A program made the translations under genes and the position numbers. Source: Betaproteobacteria bacterium (GTDB lineage: Bacteria; Pseudomonadota; Gammaproteobacteria; Burkholderiales; Usitatibacteraceae). From it: 6,552 nucleotides of DNA. Shown here piece by piece: positions 1 through 6,087 of the stretch; positions within the stretch are counted from its first letter, which is position 1, and every line of letters begins with the position of its first letter. The DNA is taken from NCBI GenBank assembly GCA_012274175.1, contig JAAOZZ010000238.1:1-6552 (forward strand), given 5' to 3'. A model generated the notes under the pieces. The model was not told the DNA's origin. It saw only the letters and a program-made list of their open reading frames with translations, and made no database searches.

Positions 1-1
1 C

Positions 2-1108
2 CACGATGTGGTGGTGGTCGAAGGGGCGGGGAGCCCCGCGGAAGTGAACCTGCGCGCCAACGACATCGCCAACATGGGATTCGCGCAGGCCGCCGATTGT
101 CCCGTGGTGCTGGTGGCGGACATCGACCGCGGCGGCGTCTTCGCGCACCTGGTGGGCACGCTCGACTGCCTGGCGCCCGAGGAGCGCGACCGCGTGCAGG
201 GATTCGTCATCAATCGCTTCCGCGGCGATCTCGCGCTGCTCGAGCCGGGACTCCCCTGGCTCGTGCATCGCACCGGCAAGCCCGTCTTCGGCGTGCTGCC
301 CTACCTGCAGGGCCTGCACCTGGACGCGGAAGACGCGATCCTGACCGCGCAGGCTCCCCACGTCGAGAGCGCGCGCCGCCTCAAGGTCGCGGTACCCGTC
401 TTCCCACGCATCAGCAACCACACGGATTTCGACCCGCTGCGGGCCCATCCCCAGGTGGATGTCGCGTTCGTGGGTCCGGGCATGGCGATACCGGCCGCGG
501 ACCTCATCGTCCTGCCCGGCAGCAAGAACGTGCAGGCAGACCTCGACTGGCTGCGCGCGCAGGGCTGGGAGGACGAGATCCGGCGCCACCTGCGCTATGG
601 CGGAAAGTTGATTGGTATCTGCGGCGTCATGCAGATGCTCGGCGCCGCGGTGCACGACCCGCTCGGCCTCGAAGGCCCGCCGCGCAGCGTGGCCGGCCTC
701 GCGCTCCTCGACTTCGAGACCACGCTGCAAGGGGAGAAGCACCTCGAGCGCGTCACCGGCACGGTGCTGGGCGCGGCCATGAGCGGCTACGAGATCCACA
801 TGGGAGCCTCGAGCGGCCCCGCGCTGCAACGGCCCGCCGTGGAGCTCGCAGCCCGAAGCGACGGCGCGCTTTCGTCCGACGGGCGGATCCTCGCGACCTA
901 CGTGCACGGCCTCTTCGAGGCACCGGAAGCCTGCGCGGCGCTGCTCGCGTGGGCGGGCCTGGAAGCGCCGGCGCGGATCGACTATCGTGCCCTGCGCGAG
1001 GCGAGCATCGAGCGGCTGGCCGATGCCATCGCGGCCCACGTCGACCTGGGCGCGCTGTTCGAGCGGACCTTGCATACGGGCGCCATCGGGCGCGGAATAG
1101 GCCGATGA
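2..1108 (+). CDS. cobQ: Cobyric acid synthase, C-terminal part (5' end outside window)
   Basis: Glutamine-dependent amidotransferase of cobalamin synthesis. The family amidates side chains b, d, e and g of adenosylcobyrinic acid a,c-diamide to give adenosylcobyric acid, using ATP and glutamine in the cytosol. The reading frame is open from the window edge, and 368 codons are visible. CobQ is usually about 480-490 aa, so roughly the first 110-120 residues, including the P-loop, are missing. The visible part starts in the BioD-like synthetase domain with [15 protein letters not shown], followed by [13 protein letters not shown] and NRFRGD. The class I glutaminase domain follows: nucleophile Cys at codon 620-622 in [10 protein letters not shown], and catalytic His in YVHGLFE near nt 905. 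The nucleophile elbow is unusual, because the family normally has GICGG before xQ and here the second Gly is Val. The stop overlaps the next gene's start (ATGA), which suggests translational coupling. Identification is firm. Confidence 0.95.
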   Translation, partial: HDVVVVEGAGSPAEVNLRANDIANMGFAQAADCPVVLVADIDRGGVFAHLVGTLDCLAPEERDRVQGFVINRFRGDLALLEPGLPWLVHRTGKPVFGVLPYLQGLHLDAEDAILTAQAPHVESARRLKVAVPVFPRISNHTDFDPLRAHPQVDVAFVGPGMAIPAADLIVLPGSKNVQADLDWLRAQGWEDEIRRHLRYGGKLIGICGVMQMLGAAVHDPLGLEGPPRSVAGLALLDFETTLQGEKHLERVTGTVLGAAMSGYEIHMGASSGPALQRPAVELAARSDGALSSDGRILATYVHGLFEAPEACAALLAWAGLEAPARIDYRALREASIERLADAIAAHVDLGALFERTLHTGAIGRGIGR

Positions 1109-1293
1109 CCGACGAGGACGATCCATCGGAAGTGAAGTCGCCGTGCGTCCAGGTCTGCGTCCTGGACGAGGAGATCGGCTGGTGCGTGGGCTGCGGCCGC
1201 ACTCGCGCCGAGATCTGGAAATGGACGCGATGCAGCGATGAAGACAAGCGGGAAATCGTGTCGCGGGCCGCCTCGCGGATCGCGAAATCGTGA
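1105..1293 (+). CDS. DUF1289 small cysteine-motif protein
   Basis: A 62-aa protein of the DUF1289 family. These are small proteins often described as predicted Fe-S or metal-binding; their biochemical role is not established. Four cysteines, C14, C18, C27 and C30, lie in the diagnostic pattern SPCxxxC...GWCxGCGRT, followed by EIxKW with its conserved Trp. A fifth Cys (C43) lies in TRCSDEDK. The ATG at 1105 overlaps the cobQ stop as ATGA, and the protein begins only about 12 residues before the motif, so this start is well supported. The pairing with cobQ suggests co-transcription, but I infer no role in cobalamin synthesis from position alone. A terminator-like hairpin follows 31 bases after the stop. 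Confidence 0.88.
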   Translation: MTDEDDPSEVKSPCVQVCVLDEEIGWCVGCGRTRAEIWKWTRCSDEDKREIVSRAASRIAKS

Positions 1294-1324
1294 CCGCCGG
1301 AATGAAACGCGTGCGGCACCCATG

Positions 1325-1353
1325 CGTGGGGCGCAGATGGGCCCCGCGAATTT
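1325..1353 (+). terminator. Possible intrinsic terminator after cobQ-DUF1289
   Basis: An inverted repeat of eight pairs, CGTGGGGC (1325-1332) with GCCCCGCG (1341-1348), includes one G-T pair and encloses an 8-base loop. It is followed by AATTTCTC. The stem is strong, but the T run is short and interrupted, so termination is plausible rather than certain. It lies between the DUF1289 stop and the arsenic operon, where a boundary is expected. Confidence 0.4.
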
Positions 1354-1380
1354 CTCAATGCAGCAAATCTCGTGGCGTGA

Positions 1381-1402
1381 CATTATCATGACTATGAAAA
1401 TG
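1381..1402 (+). promoter_or_regulatory. Candidate ArsR operator (inverted repeat) over the arsR start
   Basis: CATTATCAT (1381-1389) and ATGAAAATG (1394-1402) form an inverted repeat with 8 of 9 positions matching and a GACT spacer. It is an AT-rich patch in GC-rich DNA. ArsR/SmtB repressors bind short AT-rich dyads at their own promoters, so this is a reasonable autoregulatory site. It contains TATCAT (1384-1389), a 5-of-6 match to a sigma-70 -10 box, but I see no good -35 box at normal spacing. The repeat covers the first ATG codons of arsR. Either the transcript is leaderless and starts at a later ATG (1400 or 1403), or this is chance. Confidence 0.38.
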
Positions 1403-1732
1403 ATGGACGCGGTCGGAGTGCTGGGGGCATTGGCGCAGGAGAGCCGCCTCGAGATATTCCGCTACCTCATCCGGGTGGGGCCGTGCGGCGCGAGCGCGGG
1501 GCGCGTCGGCGACCAGCTCGCGCTGCATTCGGCCACGCTCTCGTTCCATTTGAATGCGCTGCGCCACGCGGGGCTCGTCACGTCCCGGCGGGAAAGCCGC
1601 TCCATCATCTACACCGCGAATTTCGCGCGCATGAGCGACCTGCTCGCCTACCTGATGGAGAACTGCTGCCAGGGCGACGCCGTGTCCGCCGAGTGCGAGC
1701 CCGCCCAGGCGAAGCAGGCCGCGGGCCGATGA
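1388..1732 (+). CDS. arsR: ArsR-family arsenic-responsive repressor
   Basis: A 114-aa winged-helix repressor of the ArsR/SmtB family, predicted to bind the operon's operator as a dimer and leave it when As(III) binds. The N-terminal helix (ALAQESRLEIFRYLI, about 14-28) and a helix-turn-helix around 36-62 (ATLSFHLNALRHAGLV, then a wing ending in RSIIY) are typical. The probable metal site is C-terminal: C93-C94 in ENCCQG plus C103. This arrangement resembles the Acidithiobacillus ferrooxidans ArsR site (C95, C96, C102) rather than the CxC site of plasmid R773 ArsR. C33 is a further cysteine. No Shine-Dalgarno sequence precedes any candidate start. I give the ATG at 1388, but 1394, 1400 and 1403 are in frame and equally possible, since the conserved part begins at DAVGVLGAL. 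It heads arsR-arsD-arsA with 46 bases to arsD. Confidence 0.93.
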   Translation: MTMKMMDAVGVLGALAQESRLEIFRYLIRVGPCGASAGRVGDQLALHSATLSFHLNALRHAGLVTSRRESRSIIYTANFARMSDLLAYLMENCCQGDAVSAECEPAQAKQAAGR

Positions 1733-1765
1733 TCCGTTCGCCTTTCGATCGACCATTCCACGCAG

Positions 1766-1773
1766 AAGGAGGA
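1766..1773 (+). promoter_or_regulatory. Strong Shine-Dalgarno of arsD
   Basis: AAGGAGGA lies 5 bases before the arsD ATG at 1779. It is a near-perfect anti-16S match and by far the strongest ribosome binding site in the window. It fixes the arsD start and predicts efficient translation of the metallochaperone, in contrast to arsR, which has no visible site. Confidence 0.85.
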
Positions 1774-1778
1774 CTTCC

Positions 1779-2135
1779 ATGAGCACCCTCGACATCTACG
1801 ACCCCGCGCAATGCTGCGCGACCGGCGCGTGCAGCCCCGACGCCGACGACGAGCTCGCGCAGTTCGCCTCGTCGCTCGAATGGCTCAAGCAGTGCGGCGT
1901 GGCGGTCTCGCGCTACAACCTCGGACACCAGCCGGGAGCGTTCGCGCAGAACACCATGGTCAAGGGGACGCTCGAGAAGGACGGCATCGCCTGCCTGCCG
2001 CTCGTGATCGCCGATGGAAAGATCGTGAGCAAGGGCCGCTATCCCACGCGAGGAGAGCTGGGCCAGCAGCTCGGCGTGGCGGAGCAGGCGGGCTGCGCGC
2101 CTGCCGCACCCGGCGCCAAGCGCTGCTGCGGCTGA
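1779..2135 (+). CDS. arsD: Arsenic metallochaperone ArsD
   Basis: A 118-aa ArsD. The family binds As(III) in the cytosol and passes it to the ArsA ATPase, raising ArsA's affinity for arsenite; it is also a weak repressor in some operons. The diagnostic cysteine triad is present at C12, C13 and C18 (PAQCCATGAC), the same positions as in R773 ArsD. The thioredoxin-like body includes SLEWLKQCGV, YNLGHQPGAFAQN and the LPLVIADGKIVSKGRYPT segment. Further cysteines are C39, C72, C106 and the C-terminal pair C116-C117; R773 ArsD also has C-terminal vicinal pairs, which are not needed for chaperone activity. The start is set by a strong Shine-Dalgarno. The stop is 10 bases before arsA, consistent with co-expression of the chaperone and its partner. 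Confidence 0.95.
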   Translation: MSTLDIYDPAQCCATGACSPDADDELAQFASSLEWLKQCGVAVSRYNLGHQPGAFAQNTMVKGTLEKDGIACLPLVIADGKIVSKGRYPTRGELGQQLGVAEQAGCAPAAPGAKRCCG

Positions 2136-2145
2136 GGACGACGGA

Positions 2146-3900
2146 ATGAAGGTGCTCGAGCGGCCGACCCGCAACCTGTTCTTCACCGGCAAGGGCGGCG
2201 TGGGCAAGACGTCGACCTCCTGCGCGGTCGCCGTGGCGCTCGCCGACCGGGGGAAGTCGGTGCTGCTCGTGAGCACCGATCCCGCCTCGAACCTGGACGA
2301 GGTGTTCGATACGCCGCTCACCAATGCCCCGACGGCGATCTCTGCCGTTCCGAGGCTGCAGGCGATGAACGTGGATCCCGAGGCCGCCGCGGCCGCCTAT
2401 CGCGAGCGGGTGGTGGGCCCCTATCGCAGCCTCCTGCCCGCCGATGCCGTGGCGAGCATCGAGGAGCAGCTCGCGGGTGCCTGCACCGTGGAGATCGCGG
2501 CATTCGACGAATTCGCCAAGCTGATCGGCGACCGCGACATGGCCGCGCGCTACGACCATATCGTCTTCGACACCGCGCCCACGGGCCACACCCTGCGCCT
2601 GCTGGCCCTTCCCGCGGCGTGGAGCGGCTTCTTCGGCAGCAGCGTTTCCGGCACCTCGTGCGTCGGGCCATTGCAGGGCATGGCGGCGCAGCGGGATCTC
2701 TACAGCGCGGCAGTGGCGAGCCTTTCGGATCCGCTGGTCACGACCATGACCCTCGTGAGCCGTGCGGAGCGCTCGGCGCTCGAAGAGGCGGAGCGCACGA
2801 GCGTGGAGCTCGCGGAGCTGGGCGTGCGCAACCAGGCCCTGGTGTTGAACGGCGTGTTCCAGCCGAAGGGAACGGACGATCCCGTCGCCGTCGCCATGCA
2901 CCGGCAGGAGCGCGCCGCCATCGCCGCCATGCCGGCGCGCATCGCCGCGCTCGAGCGCTCCGTCATTCCGCTCAAGCCGCGGCAGGTGGTTGGAGTCGAG
3001 GCGCTGCGGGGTTTCTTTACCGATTTCGACGGGGGGACCGTATTGCCGCTTCCCCATCGCCCGCGCTCGCTTCCCGATTTCGCGCAGCTCGTGGACCAGC
3101 TCCAGTCGGGCGGCCGCGGCCTTGTCATGACGATGGGCAAGGGCGGGGTGGGGAAGACCACGGTCGCTTCGCGCATCGCCGTGGAGCTCGCGCGGCGCGG
3201 CTTTGCCGTGCACCTCACGACCACGGATCCCGCCGCGCACGTCGCCGCCGCCGTGGGCCGCGTGCCGGAGAACCTCACCAGCGGCGAGATCAACCCGCGC
3301 CTCGAAGTGGAGCGGTATCGCGCGGAGGTGATGGCCACCACGGGAGCGAAGCTCGACGCCAACGGCCGCGCGCTGCTGGAAGAGGACCTGAGCTCGCCGT
3401 GCACCGAGGAGATCGCGGTGTTCCAGGCGTTCGCGCGCGTGGTCGAGGAAGCGCGCGACCGCTTCGTGGTCGTCGATACGGCGCCCACGGGGCACACGAT
3501 CCTGCTGCTGGACGCCGCCCAGGCCTATCACAAGGAAGTGATGCGCCAGGCAAAGAGCGTGAGCGATGCGGTGCGCAACCTCTTGCCGCGCCTGCGCGAT
3601 CCGGCATTCACGCGCATCGTGCTCTGCACCCTGGCCGAAGCCACGCCGGTGCACGAGGCGGCCGCGCTGCAGCGGGACCTGCGCCGCGCGGGCATCGAGC
3701 CCTACGCGTGGCTGGTGAACCAGAGCCTCGCGCCCCTGGCGCTCACCGATCCGCTCTTGCTCGCGCGCCGGGCCCAGGAAGGCCGCTACATCGACGAGGT
3801 CGCGGACACCCACGCTGGCAGGGCCTTCATCCTGCCGTGGGAAGCCGGCGTCTCCGCAAGCGTCGAATCGTCCCCCGAGCAGGTCGCCCGGATCGCCTGA
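2146..3900 (+). CDS. arsA: Arsenite-stimulated ATPase ArsA (two-domain)
   Basis: A 584-aa cytosolic ATPase that couples ATP hydrolysis to arsenite or antimonite extrusion through a membrane permease. It has the full duplicated architecture, A1 (about 1-290) and A2 (about 320-584), close to the 583 aa of R773 ArsA. The deviant Walker A motifs are GKGGVGKTS (15-23) and GKGGVGKTT (331-339). The signature DTAPTGH occurs in each half (142-148 and 444-450). The three metalloid-site cysteines are in place: C113 ([10 protein letters not shown]), C172 ([10 protein letters not shown]) and C419 ([11 protein letters not shown]), matching C113, C172 and C422 of R773. All key residues are intact, so the enzyme should be active. 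The start at 2146 lies 10 bases after the arsD stop, with GAGG at 2134-2137. No permease gene follows; the next gene is folD after 130 bases. Confidence 0.97.
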   Translation: MKVLERPTRNLFFTGKGGVGKTSTSCAVAVALADRGKSVLLVSTDPASNLDEVFDTPLTNAPTAISAVPRLQAMNVDPEAAAAAYRERVVGPYRSLLPADAVASIEEQLAGACTVEIAAFDEFAKLIGDRDMAARYDHIVFDTAPTGHTLRLLALPAAWSGFFGSSVSGTSCVGPLQGMAAQRDLYSAAVASLSDPLVTTMTLVSRAERSALEEAERTSVELAELGVRNQALVLNGVFQPKGTDDPVAVAMHRQERAAIAAMPARIAALERSVIPLKPRQVVGVEALRGFFTDFDGGTVLPLPHRPRSLPDFAQLVDQLQSGGRGLVMTMGKGGVGKTTVASRIAVELARRGFAVHLTTTDPAAHVAAAVGRVPENLTSGEINPRLEVERYRAEVMATTGAKLDANGRALLEEDLSSPCTEEIAVFQAFARVVEEARDRFVVVDTAPTGHTILLLDAAQAYHKEVMRQAKSVSDAVRNLLPRLRDPAFTRIVLCTLAEATPVHEAAALQRDLRRAGIEPYAWLVNQSLAPLALTDPLLLARRAQEGRYIDEVADTHAGRAFILPWEAGVSASVESSPEQVARIA

Positions 3901-3946
3901 ACCCGCGGCATGTGCGGGCCGCATGGCCGCCATGCCCCATCCCGCG

Positions 3947-3974
3947 TTGACGGAGCCATTGGCCGCGTTAAGGT
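3947..3974 (+). promoter_or_regulatory. Candidate sigma-70 promoter for folD
   Basis: TTGACG (3947-3952, five of six matches to the -35 consensus) is followed after 16 bases by TAAGGT (3969-3974). TAAGGT keeps only the first, second and last -10 positions, the most conserved ones. It lies in the 130-base gap between arsA and folD, where folD would need its own promoter to be independent of arsenic control. The rest of the gap holds GC-rich self-complementary sequence just after arsA, with no T run. Confidence 0.33.
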
Positions 3975-4030
3975 TGGGCCTAGCGGCGCGCCACGAGGCA
4001 TGCGCCGCGCCGCCGACCCAGGGAGAGCCC

Positions 4031-4929
4031 ATGAGCGTTGCGAGGACCGTCGCCAAGGCGACCGCGGAGATCATCGACGGCAAGGAAGTCGCCGCCCAGT
4101 TGCGCGCCGAGGTGGGCGAATCCGTGCGCTCGCTGCAGCGCCAGCACAGTGTCACGCCGGGACTCGCCGTCGTGCTGGTGGGCGACGACCCCGCGAGCCA
4201 GGTCTACGTGCGCAACAAGGGCCAGCAGGCGCGCGAGGCGGGCATGAACTCGTTCATCCACCGGCTTGCCGCCGATGCCTCCCAGGAGCAGCTCCTCGCC
4301 CTCATCGCCGGCCTCAACGCCGACCCGTCGGTGAACGGGATCCTCGTGCAGCTTCCGTTGCCGCGGCATATCGACGAGGAGGCGGTGCTGCAGCTCCTCG
4401 ATCCGCGCAAGGACGTGGACGGCTTCCATCCGATCAACGTGGGCGCGCTCGTCACCGGGCAGGATTGCCTCGTGCCCTGCACGCCCATGGGGTGCGTGGC
4501 ACTCCTCAAGCGCCAGCTGGGAGTCCTCCGAGGGCTGCGCGCCCTGGTGATCGGCCGCTCGAACATCGTGGGCAAGCCCGTGGCGCACCTGCTGCTGCGG
4601 GAGGATTGCACCGTCACGATCGCGCACTCCCGCACCCGCAACCTCGAGGAGGAGTGCCGCCGCGCGGACATCGTCGTCGCGGCGGTGGGGCGGGCGAAGA
4701 TGGTGAAGGGGAACTGGATCAAGCCGGGTGCGACGGTGATCGACGTGGGCATCAATCGCGTGGCCGGCGCCGACGGCAAGTCGCAGCTCGTGGGAGACGT
4801 CGACTTCGAGGCGCCGTCAAGGTCGCGGGCGCCATCACCCCGGTGCCCGGCGGCGTGGGTCCCATGACCATCGCGTGCCTGCTCAAGAACACGCTCGACG
4901 CGACACGCCGGCAGCACGGGCTGGGTTAG
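4031..4929 (+). pseudogene. folD: folD, methylene-THF dehydrogenase/cyclohydrolase, one-base frameshift
   Basis: FolD interconverts 5,10-methylene-, methenyl- and 10-formyl-tetrahydrofolate with NADP, supplying formyl groups for purines and fMet. GGAG at 4022-4025 supports the ATG at 4031. Visible motifs are YVRNK (59-63, with the catalytic Lys), QLPLP (107-111), KDVDGFHP (127-134) and the NADP-site segment [12 protein letters not shown] (173-184). The frame runs through GDVDFEA (to about 4813), then turns to unrelated sequence and stops at 4867, giving a 278-aa product. In the next frame, from GCC at 4813, the expected C-terminus resumes: [19 protein letters not shown], ending at 4929. Adding one base between 4811 and 4815 restores a 299-aa protein of normal length. 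The lost part carries the conserved PGGVGPMT motif, so the truncated form is probably inactive. A sequencing or assembly error in GC-rich DNA is at least as likely as a real mutation. Confidence 0.93.
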
Positions 4930-4960
4930 CGCCGCGCGCCCGGGCTCGCTCCCCCGGCCC

Positions 4961-4966
4961 TACAAT
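4961..4966 (+). promoter_or_regulatory. Candidate -10 box for a leaderless hydrolase transcript
   Basis: TACAAT (five of six to TATAAT) ends seven bases before the ATG at 4974, so transcription would begin at or next to the A of that start codon. No -35 match is visible at normal spacing. There is no standard Shine-Dalgarno; the GGGGG at 4967-4971 is too close to the start. Confidence 0.4.
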
Positions 4967-4973
4967 GGGGGTC

Positions 4974-5714
4974 ATGGGCGACAGCGTGCGGTTCATCGGC
5001 TCGGGCGATTCGTTCGGAAGCGGAGGGCGCTTCCAGACGTGCATCCTCGGCTCGCTGGGCGGCAAGCGCTTCCTGATCGACTGCGGAGCGTCGTCGCTCA
5101 TCGCGATGCGCGCCCAGGGCATCGATCCCAACAGCATCGACGCGATCCTGCTCACCCACATGCACGGAGACCACTGCGCGGGCGTGCCGTTCGTGCTCGT
5201 GGACGCGATGCTCGGGGCCAAGCGCACCACGCCGCTCGTGGTCGCGGGGCCCGCGGGAACGCGCGAGAGCATGGAGGTGCTGCGGGAGGCGCTCTTTCCC
5301 GGAAGCCGCATGATGCGCCCGAAGTTTCCCTACGAGTACGTGGAGCTTTCCGCGCGCAAGGCGCAGGACGTGGCGGGCATCACCGTGACGCCGTATCCCG
5401 CGCTGCATACGCCGGAGACGAGTCCCACCATGCTGCGGGTCGCGTGCGGCGGGAAGACCGTGACCTACACCGGCGACACGGACTGGACCGAGGACCTGAT
5501 TGCGGCGGCCGACGGCGCGGACTTGCTGATCGCGGAGTGCTACTTCTACGACAAGCCCATCAAGATGCACATGAACTACGCGACGCTCAAAAAGCACCTG
5601 CCGAGGCTCCACGCGAAATCGGTGGTGCTCACCCACATGTCCGAGGACATGCTGCGGCGGGTCGCGGAGATTCCGGAGCGCTGTGCCAGCGACGGGATGG
5701 TGATCGAACTCTAG
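4974..5714 (+). CDS. RNase Z-like metallo-beta-lactamase-fold hydrolase
   Basis: A 246-aa cytosolic metallo-hydrolase of the RNase Z/ElaC-like branch of the metallo-beta-lactamase superfamily, predicted to hold two metal ions, normally zinc. The motif THMHGDH (61-67) supplies H62, H64, D66 and H67. Further likely ligands are H145 in ALHTPET, D168 in YTGDTDW and H221 in VLTHMS. H199 in KMHMNY is another conserved-looking His. In true RNase Z (for example Bacillus subtilis, H140 and D211) about 70 residues separate the fifth and sixth ligands and contain the tRNA-binding exosite arm; here only 23 do. The arm is therefore missing and tRNA 3' processing is unlikely. The substrate is unknown. ATG 4974 is preferred; 4965 is in frame and would add three residues, but it overlaps the TACAAT box. 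It starts 44 bases after folD. Confidence 0.85.
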   Translation: MGDSVRFIGSGDSFGSGGRFQTCILGSLGGKRFLIDCGASSLIAMRAQGIDPNSIDAILLTHMHGDHCAGVPFVLVDAMLGAKRTTPLVVAGPAGTRESMEVLREALFPGSRMMRPKFPYEYVELSARKAQDVAGITVTPYPALHTPETSPTMLRVACGGKTVTYTGDTDWTEDLIAAADGADLLIAECYFYDKPIKMHMNYATLKKHLPRLHAKSVVLTHMSEDMLRRVAEIPERCASDGMVIEL

Positions 5715-5719
5715 AGGGG

Positions 5720-5769
5720 TGGCGCCCCGAACACGAATCGAACGTGCGACCTGCCCCTTAGGAGGGAGA
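5720..5769 (-). other. 3' half of tRNA-Arg(CCU): probable attachment-site remnant
   Basis: Read on the minus strand, this is a tRNA from the anticodon arm to the 3' end. In order: loop CTCCTAA with anticodon CCT (loop 5758-5764), stem GGGGC, variable AGGTC, T stem GCACG, T loop TTCGATT, stem CGTGT, acceptor TCGGGGC, discriminator G, and CCA (5720-5722). The T stem pairs fully with one G-T pair. The 5' side of the anticodon stem (TCTCC) pairs poorly at its outer end. Beyond it there is no D arm and no GCCCCGA acceptor strand, so no complete tRNA exists here. Such 3' halves mark the far end of elements that integrate into tRNA genes by tyrosine recombinases. The polarity puts the element at higher coordinates and the original chromosome, ending with the hydrolase gene 5 bases away, at lower coordinates. 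Confidence 0.72.
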
Positions 5770-5804
5770 ACCGATGTTGCGGGTTCATGCCCCATTTGGA
5801 GTGT

Positions 5805-5830
5805 GGTAAAACCCAAGCGGTTGGGTTACC
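5805..5830 (+). promoter_or_regulatory. Inverted repeat before the DUF4160-DUF2442 pair, candidate operator
   Basis: AACCCAA (5810-5816) and TTGGGTT (5821-5827) are a perfect 7-bp inverted repeat around GCGG. The pairing extends outward as GGT (5805-5807) with ACC (5828-5830) if two A bases are bulged. It ends 11 bases before the ATG at 5842. The place is right for an operator or a 5'-UTR hairpin controlling the pair. No T run follows, so it does not look like a terminator. I cannot assign a convincing -35/-10 pair here. Confidence 0.4.
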
Positions 5831-5841
5831 ATTAGCGTCAA

Positions 5842-6087
5842 ATGCCCACGGTGTTCAGCGTCGGCGCCTACCGAATCGTTGTCTTCCCGAACGATCACGG
5901 TCCTGCGCATGTCCATGCGGTGGGCCCCCACGGCTACGCACGCTTTTCTCTCGGAGGCGGGCCTGGAGAGGTTCGCTTAATGGACGTGGACGGAGTTCCT
6001 AAGAAGATCCTGAAGGATATTGCTGAGGAAATCATTGACCGGCACGAAGAGTGCCTCGGGCTTTGGAGAAGCATTCATGGCAACTAA
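5842..6087 (+). CDS. DUF4160 family protein
   Basis: An 81-aa protein of the DUF4160 family. The family start is clear: MPTVFSVGAYRIVVFPNDH, then the His-rich GPAHVHAV segment (about 20-27), corresponding to the family's NDH-x-P-x-HVH signature. A short strand region (YARFSLGGG) and a helix (KKILKDIAEEIIDRHEECLGLW) follow. DUF4160 genes commonly sit beside DUF2442 genes, as here. The pair has been suggested to be toxin-antitoxin-like, but the biochemical activity is not established, and I assign none. The ATG at 5842 gives the expected N-terminus. No strong Shine-Dalgarno is visible. The 3' end overlaps the next gene by 11 bases. Codons ending in A or T are more frequent than in the upstream genes, in line with a foreign origin. 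Confidence 0.85.
   Translation: MPTVFSVGAYRIVVFPNDHGPAHVHAVGPHGYARFSLGGGPGEVRLMDVDGVPKKILKDIAEEIIDRHEECLGLWRSIHGN

Noticed and set aside
3901..3940. GC-rich inverted repeats just after arsA as an intrinsic terminator.
   Set aside because: Short stems such as CCCGC with GCGGG can form, but no T run follows. Self-complementary stretches are common in DNA this GC-rich.
3923..4030. An N-terminal extension of FolD from the in-frame ATG at 3923.
   Set aside because: The extra 36 residues do not resemble FolD, and the ATG at 4031 has a good Shine-Dalgarno and gives normal length.
1960..4155. A 731-codon open frame on the minus strand opposite arsD, arsA and folD.
   Set aside because: It lies wholly antisense to clearly recognisable genes. 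Its protein is low-complexity, rich in Arg, Ala, Gly and His, and matches no family I recognise. Long antisense frames are expected in DNA with such high third-position GC.
4811..4815. Programmed -1 frameshifting in folD.
   Set aside because: There is no slippery heptamer (only GGCGCC-like sequence) and no clear downstream stimulatory structure, and FolD is not known to use recoding. A simple one-base deletion explains it better.
5715..5800. A complete functional tRNA gene on the minus strand.
   Set aside because: Only the 3' half is present. No D arm and no GCCCCGA acceptor strand is found upstream of the anticodon arm, and the outer anticodon stem pair is broken.
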